The notes under the pieces: generated by a model
The model's database searches: none
What the model was told of the DNA's origin: nothing
Seen by the model: the letters and a program-made list of their open reading frames with translations, nothing else
Program-made: the position numbers and the translations under genes
Assembly: GCF_014851395.1 (NCBI RefSeq)
Contig: NW_024040707.1
Location: 13,676,187 to 13,740,186 of the forward strand
Direction: 5' to 3'
Source of the DNA: Micropterus salmoides
Taxonomy: Eukaryota > Chordata > Actinopteri > Centrarchiformes > Centrarchidae
DNA length: 64,000 nt
Shown: positions 60,770 through 64,000 of the stretch, one piece after another
Position numbering within the stretch: the first letter of the stretch is position 1
How the letters are laid out: every line of letters begins with the position of its first letter

Positions 60770-62610
60770 ACTTCAATTCCTCTGTGGATTGTTAAGTAAA
60801 TTTTCAATATTTTTGGTCTGTAAGCCCTTGAAATGAAACAAAGTCTAGGCTGTGACCTTTCATCATAGGTGGATGTGAGTTTTGAGCAGTTTCACCAAGT
60901 ACTCATATTTATTATTAGATTTAGGTTTCAGAGGCCTTAAAAAAGGGAGACTTACGCGGGATTTCACAGAAAATAAAATCAAAGTAAATAATTTTACATT
61001 AAACATAATTTTCTGTAACAGAAAATTTTTTATTTTTCTACATTCAATGCTCTTGATTTATGGTCCTAACCCCAAGACTGAAAACCACTGATATAGTTCT
61101 ACCAATTAGACTTGTAATTTGCTTATAAAAAGTTCATGACTGACTAACAGTTACCCTTAGTTTTGGGCCCCTTTGGACCTCCTATTCCTCCTATTCTCTG
61201 TGCATTGTGTATGCACCCTGTTGCCATAAAGTGAGCAACAACTAAAGTGTACAGGGCACTGTACACGTTGCATCTTAATTGTGTTTTGCCAGAGAGCCCC
61301 AGAAACTGAGCCATAGGCTTAAAATGAATAAAGTTTATAAAACTATGAACTCAAACTGAAATAATTGAATGTCTTTAAACTAGATTTTGACACAGGGCCA
61401 CTCACACACCCTGAGCCTCAGGGTTAAAGTTGGGGTTAGTGATTCTAATCCAGTACACGTCTGTTTGTCAAATTCAGAGAGTATCTCCTCACTGCTAGCT
61501 GTTCATTCTGTGTGTGGCTGGAAAAAAAATCCTATTGTTTGTACACAGACATGGCTATGTAAATGGAAAACCTACAAATTGGCCCACACCCGACCACACA
61601 ACATTATTCCAGCTGTTGTTCCAGCCATCATTTGTGTGTCAGTTAGTGTTAGTAATTACTTGGCCACGGGAATTTCAGCTTTATTTAATTTGCAAAGACA
61701 TGCTGCTGTTGTGATGTTAGCTATAGTATCAGGAAAGTTGTGAGTACCGCTGTTGTGCTGGCTCTGGGACCGTCTCGTACATTTTAGCTTCACAGCAGCA
61801 ACCGTAGCGACAGTGTGCTAACCCACAACTTAGATAACGTTAGTTACTTTACTTGCAATGTCACTGTTCGCTCTATATCATGGTATTTGTCATTGTATTG
61901 GATTTCTCCAGAATCGCTTAGTCCATCTTTAAGTAATAATGAATGCTCTTATCATCAGGTCACACTGTAGTGCATATTCCTAATTACTTTAATTTACTTT
62001 AATGAATTAAATTGTCCCAAACCGTCTGACACACAGTGGCTGTTTCCCGCTTTGCACACCAACCTTGTATTTGCCAACCTAAACCAACTCACAGCAAGCA
62101 CAGTCCATTAGTCATGGCAAACTTTGTTTCAAATAGGCTTATTAACAGAAAAACAAAAGCAGAAGGAAACACAGGCTGGCATTACAACAGCCTACAGCCA
62201 GTAATCATCAGGATCTGAATCCAAATCAAGAAGTTTGTAAAGGGAAAAATAACACATTAATAAACAAAAAGGTAGAAATAAAAAAATATACTGTTGAAAT
62301 TAATATTAAACTTAAAAAATCAAAAGGAAAAAGCATAATGTGGAGAAAAACAAATCAACAGCGGCAACAGTAGGCTAAGTAAGTAGCCTATGAGAAGACG
62401 TAGGGGAACTAACAGGACAGAAATAGGAACAATAGACAGTAGAGCATTTTCTAGCAACATGCAGAAAAATATAGGCTACAGAAGAAAGACAAGTGATGAT
62501 CATACAACTGTGGACAAGTAGAGGTCTGTGTAAAAAAGTACATTTGACTGTTTGGTTTTATAAGAGCTACTGGGAAGAGCGTCACTTTGTGTTGAAAAGT
62601 GGTGGCGACA
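59845..62610. other. Region downstream of trh, no gene seen
   Basis: It contains (CA)n at about 60728-60764 and a diverged repeat at 61490-61640 (GGCTATGTAAATGGAAAAC, CACACAACATTATTCC) shared with 18372-18480. No coding exon recognised. Confidence 0.5.
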
Positions 62611-62621
62611 TAAGGGCTCAG

Positions 62622-63150
62622 ATTAGGGGCGTGATGATACACTTGGATCACGAGACATGAGGATGAACAAGAAGAAGAATTAACATTTGGAAATGGTGAG
62701 ATTTATGAGCGGGAGTCTGGGGGTCCTCACCCAGAAAATTGGAGCATTAAACACTTAATTTCCTGCATTCTGGAGACATTTTCTTCTCCAATTTATGGTG
62801 GAAATGTCTTTTTTATGTAAAGGGAAACATTCAGCTGGGAGGTGACTATTTATAAATATAAAAATACAACATAATATAATGCAGCAATCAGCTGCTTGTT
62901 CTTTTTAGCTTAGGTTACTTTTTTTGGACAATGCACATTTGTTTCTTCCATATTTGAATTGCATTGCATGTTTTTTTATTGTGCAAATAAACCTTTCTCA
63001 AAGCATTTTCATTTGTTAGTTAATATTTCTTGGTGCAAGCTATTTTTCAGAACATGTTATGCTTTCAAAAAGTGATGGGGACAAAATCAGCCATTTCAAA
63101 ATGTGGTGGGGACATGTCCCATGCGTCCCCAGTGTAAATGACACCTTTGG
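62622..63150 (-). repeat. Dispersed repeat, inverted partner of 40815-41100
   Basis: The reverse complement contains GGTGTCATTTACACTGGGG, AAAAAAGACATTTCCACC, CAGAATGCAGGAAATTAAG and GGACCCCCAGACTCCC in the same order as the plus strand at 40815. This copy is longer because of extra AT-rich sequence at 62825-63060. Confidence 0.7.
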
Positions 63151-63351
63151 CTACTGGACTTATTTAAAGCCATTTTAAATAATGGACATTGACGCCAACT
63201 ACCTCTCAGAAGAAGAAGAAAAAGAAGATGAAGAGACCTCATATAATCCAGCGTGTTGTGAACTCTTTAGATACTGTCTATGGTTGTGAAGCCAGTGTGT
63301 TTCGTGCCATATGTCTCTCTTCTCTTTCCTTACACACTGAATGCTAATCAC

Positions 63352-63449
63352 ATGACCAGGCAGGGCTGCTGCTGCTGCTGCAGCTGGTGTTGTCGAGCTG
63401 TCAAAGAAAAGCTTAACTGTCAACCACACAGTTATTGTTGGATTCATTT
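63352..63449 (+). CDS. Candidate first exon of an unrecognised plus-strand gene
   Basis: An ATG at 63352 opens MTRQGCCCCCSWCCRAVKEK and stays open for 32 codons to a good donor, TTCATTT|GTAAGTAT, with the intron starting at 63450 (phase 2). Without splicing the frame stops at once (TTG TAA). A CTG repeat (about 63367-63383) gives the Cys run. The downstream sequence is richer in CpG and ACGTTAGC words, typical of fish promoter-proximal introns. I do not recognise the protein. The exon may equally be untranslated, since the next frame also reads open for most of its length. Confidence 0.3.
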
Positions 63450-64000
63450 GTAAGTATACACTATCTGTCGTGTTGCTAAGTCCGCGACTGTTTGTTGTTG
63501 TGATGTTGGAAGTTATTTATCTCCGTGTTTTGAACAACGACATTGCAGAAACGATGTCTAAAGAAAGCGAGACCTGCAGCTAGCGTTCTCGAGCTAACGT
63601 TGCATTCTCTGCTAGGCGGCCAAATATTAAACAATACAACTTTAGCCATTGGTTAGTTAATATGCAAATATCAAATTGGACAGTGCTCGCAGTCAGAAAA
63701 GCAAATACTTGTCGTCTAGTTAGGTTTGGTTTTTTTCCACTGACAACAACCGTGGGTTGTTGATACACAAACTGACTGAGTGGGTTAGCTAGGTATAAAC
63801 TCTTAACGTTAGCTAACGTGACCTGGTAAAAATGTAGCGTTTAAATCTACAGGTTAATTTCAATGTGCACAAGATCAAGAAAACATGTAACGTTAAATAA
63901 CTATAATCATTGTGAAATAATTGATGTGTAAGACTTGTGAAACTCAACACTGTCTGCAGTAACGTTAGCTTGTTGGCTAGAATTTATTTAAAAAAGCATG
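63450..64000. other. Right edge, possible first intron
   Basis: It contains several TAACGTTAGC words (63597, 63805, 63961) and no open frame of note. It would be intron 1 of the candidate gene starting near 63.2-63.4 kb. Confidence 0.35.

Overview
This is vertebrate nuclear DNA, most likely from a ray-finned (percomorph-type) teleost. The evidence is spliced genes with GT-AG introns, dense CA/GT microsatellites, and many teleost-typical repeats: L2-like and restriction-like-endonuclease non-LTR retrotransposons, Tc1/mariner relics, hAT MITEs, and repeats tailed by ATTCA or CCAT runs. No prokaryotic, rRNA or tRNA genes were seen. Most open reading frames are chance or repeat-derived.

Left part (about 1-16.3 kb, minus strand): the 5' half of a tmcc1-like gene (transmembrane and coiled-coil family). 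Three exons are proposed: a CpG-rich first exon ending at a GTAAG donor at 16,180, preceded by a cluster of three CRE-type sites; a 239-codon coding exon at 5,466-6,205; and a 13-codon alternative start exon at 3,260-3,298. Both coding exons end in phase 0, so both could splice to the same downstream exons (coiled coils and membrane segments), which lie left of the window.

Middle (about 16.4-57 kb): gene-poor and repeat-rich. It holds an L2-like 3' fragment with its terminal hexamer tail, a 46-bp minisatellite, old dispersed repeat families, a perfect 277-bp direct duplication, a hAT MITE with an 8-bp target duplication, two adjacent MITEs, and a nested retroelement complex. In that complex (50.3-52.8 kb) an RLE-type LINE is split by a solo LTR (TG...CA ends, 5-bp target duplication) and by another insertion. 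A broken Tc1 transposon at 53.2-54.8 kb carries a second, inverted LTR copy. A 900-bp internally deleted mariner-like element with intact ends lies about 0.8 kb upstream of the trh promoter.

Right part (57.7-59.6 kb, plus strand): the complete three-exon gene for prepro-thyrotropin-releasing hormone (trh), with TATA box, non-coding exon 1, signal-peptide exon 2 and exon 3 holding eight Gln-His-Pro-Gly units between dibasic sites, then a poly(A) signal. A perfect 23-bp-arm hairpin lies about 200 bp past the stop. A candidate first exon of an unrecognised plus-strand gene lies near 63.2-63.45 kb.

The head-to-head order tmcc1(-) / trh(+) matches the mammalian TMCC1-TRH neighbourhood, which supports both calls. 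I found no wholly new gene system. The most informative features are the alternative tmcc1 start exon, the CRE cluster, the trh unit structure with internal donor-like sites, the trh-proximal hairpin and the 277-bp identical duplication.
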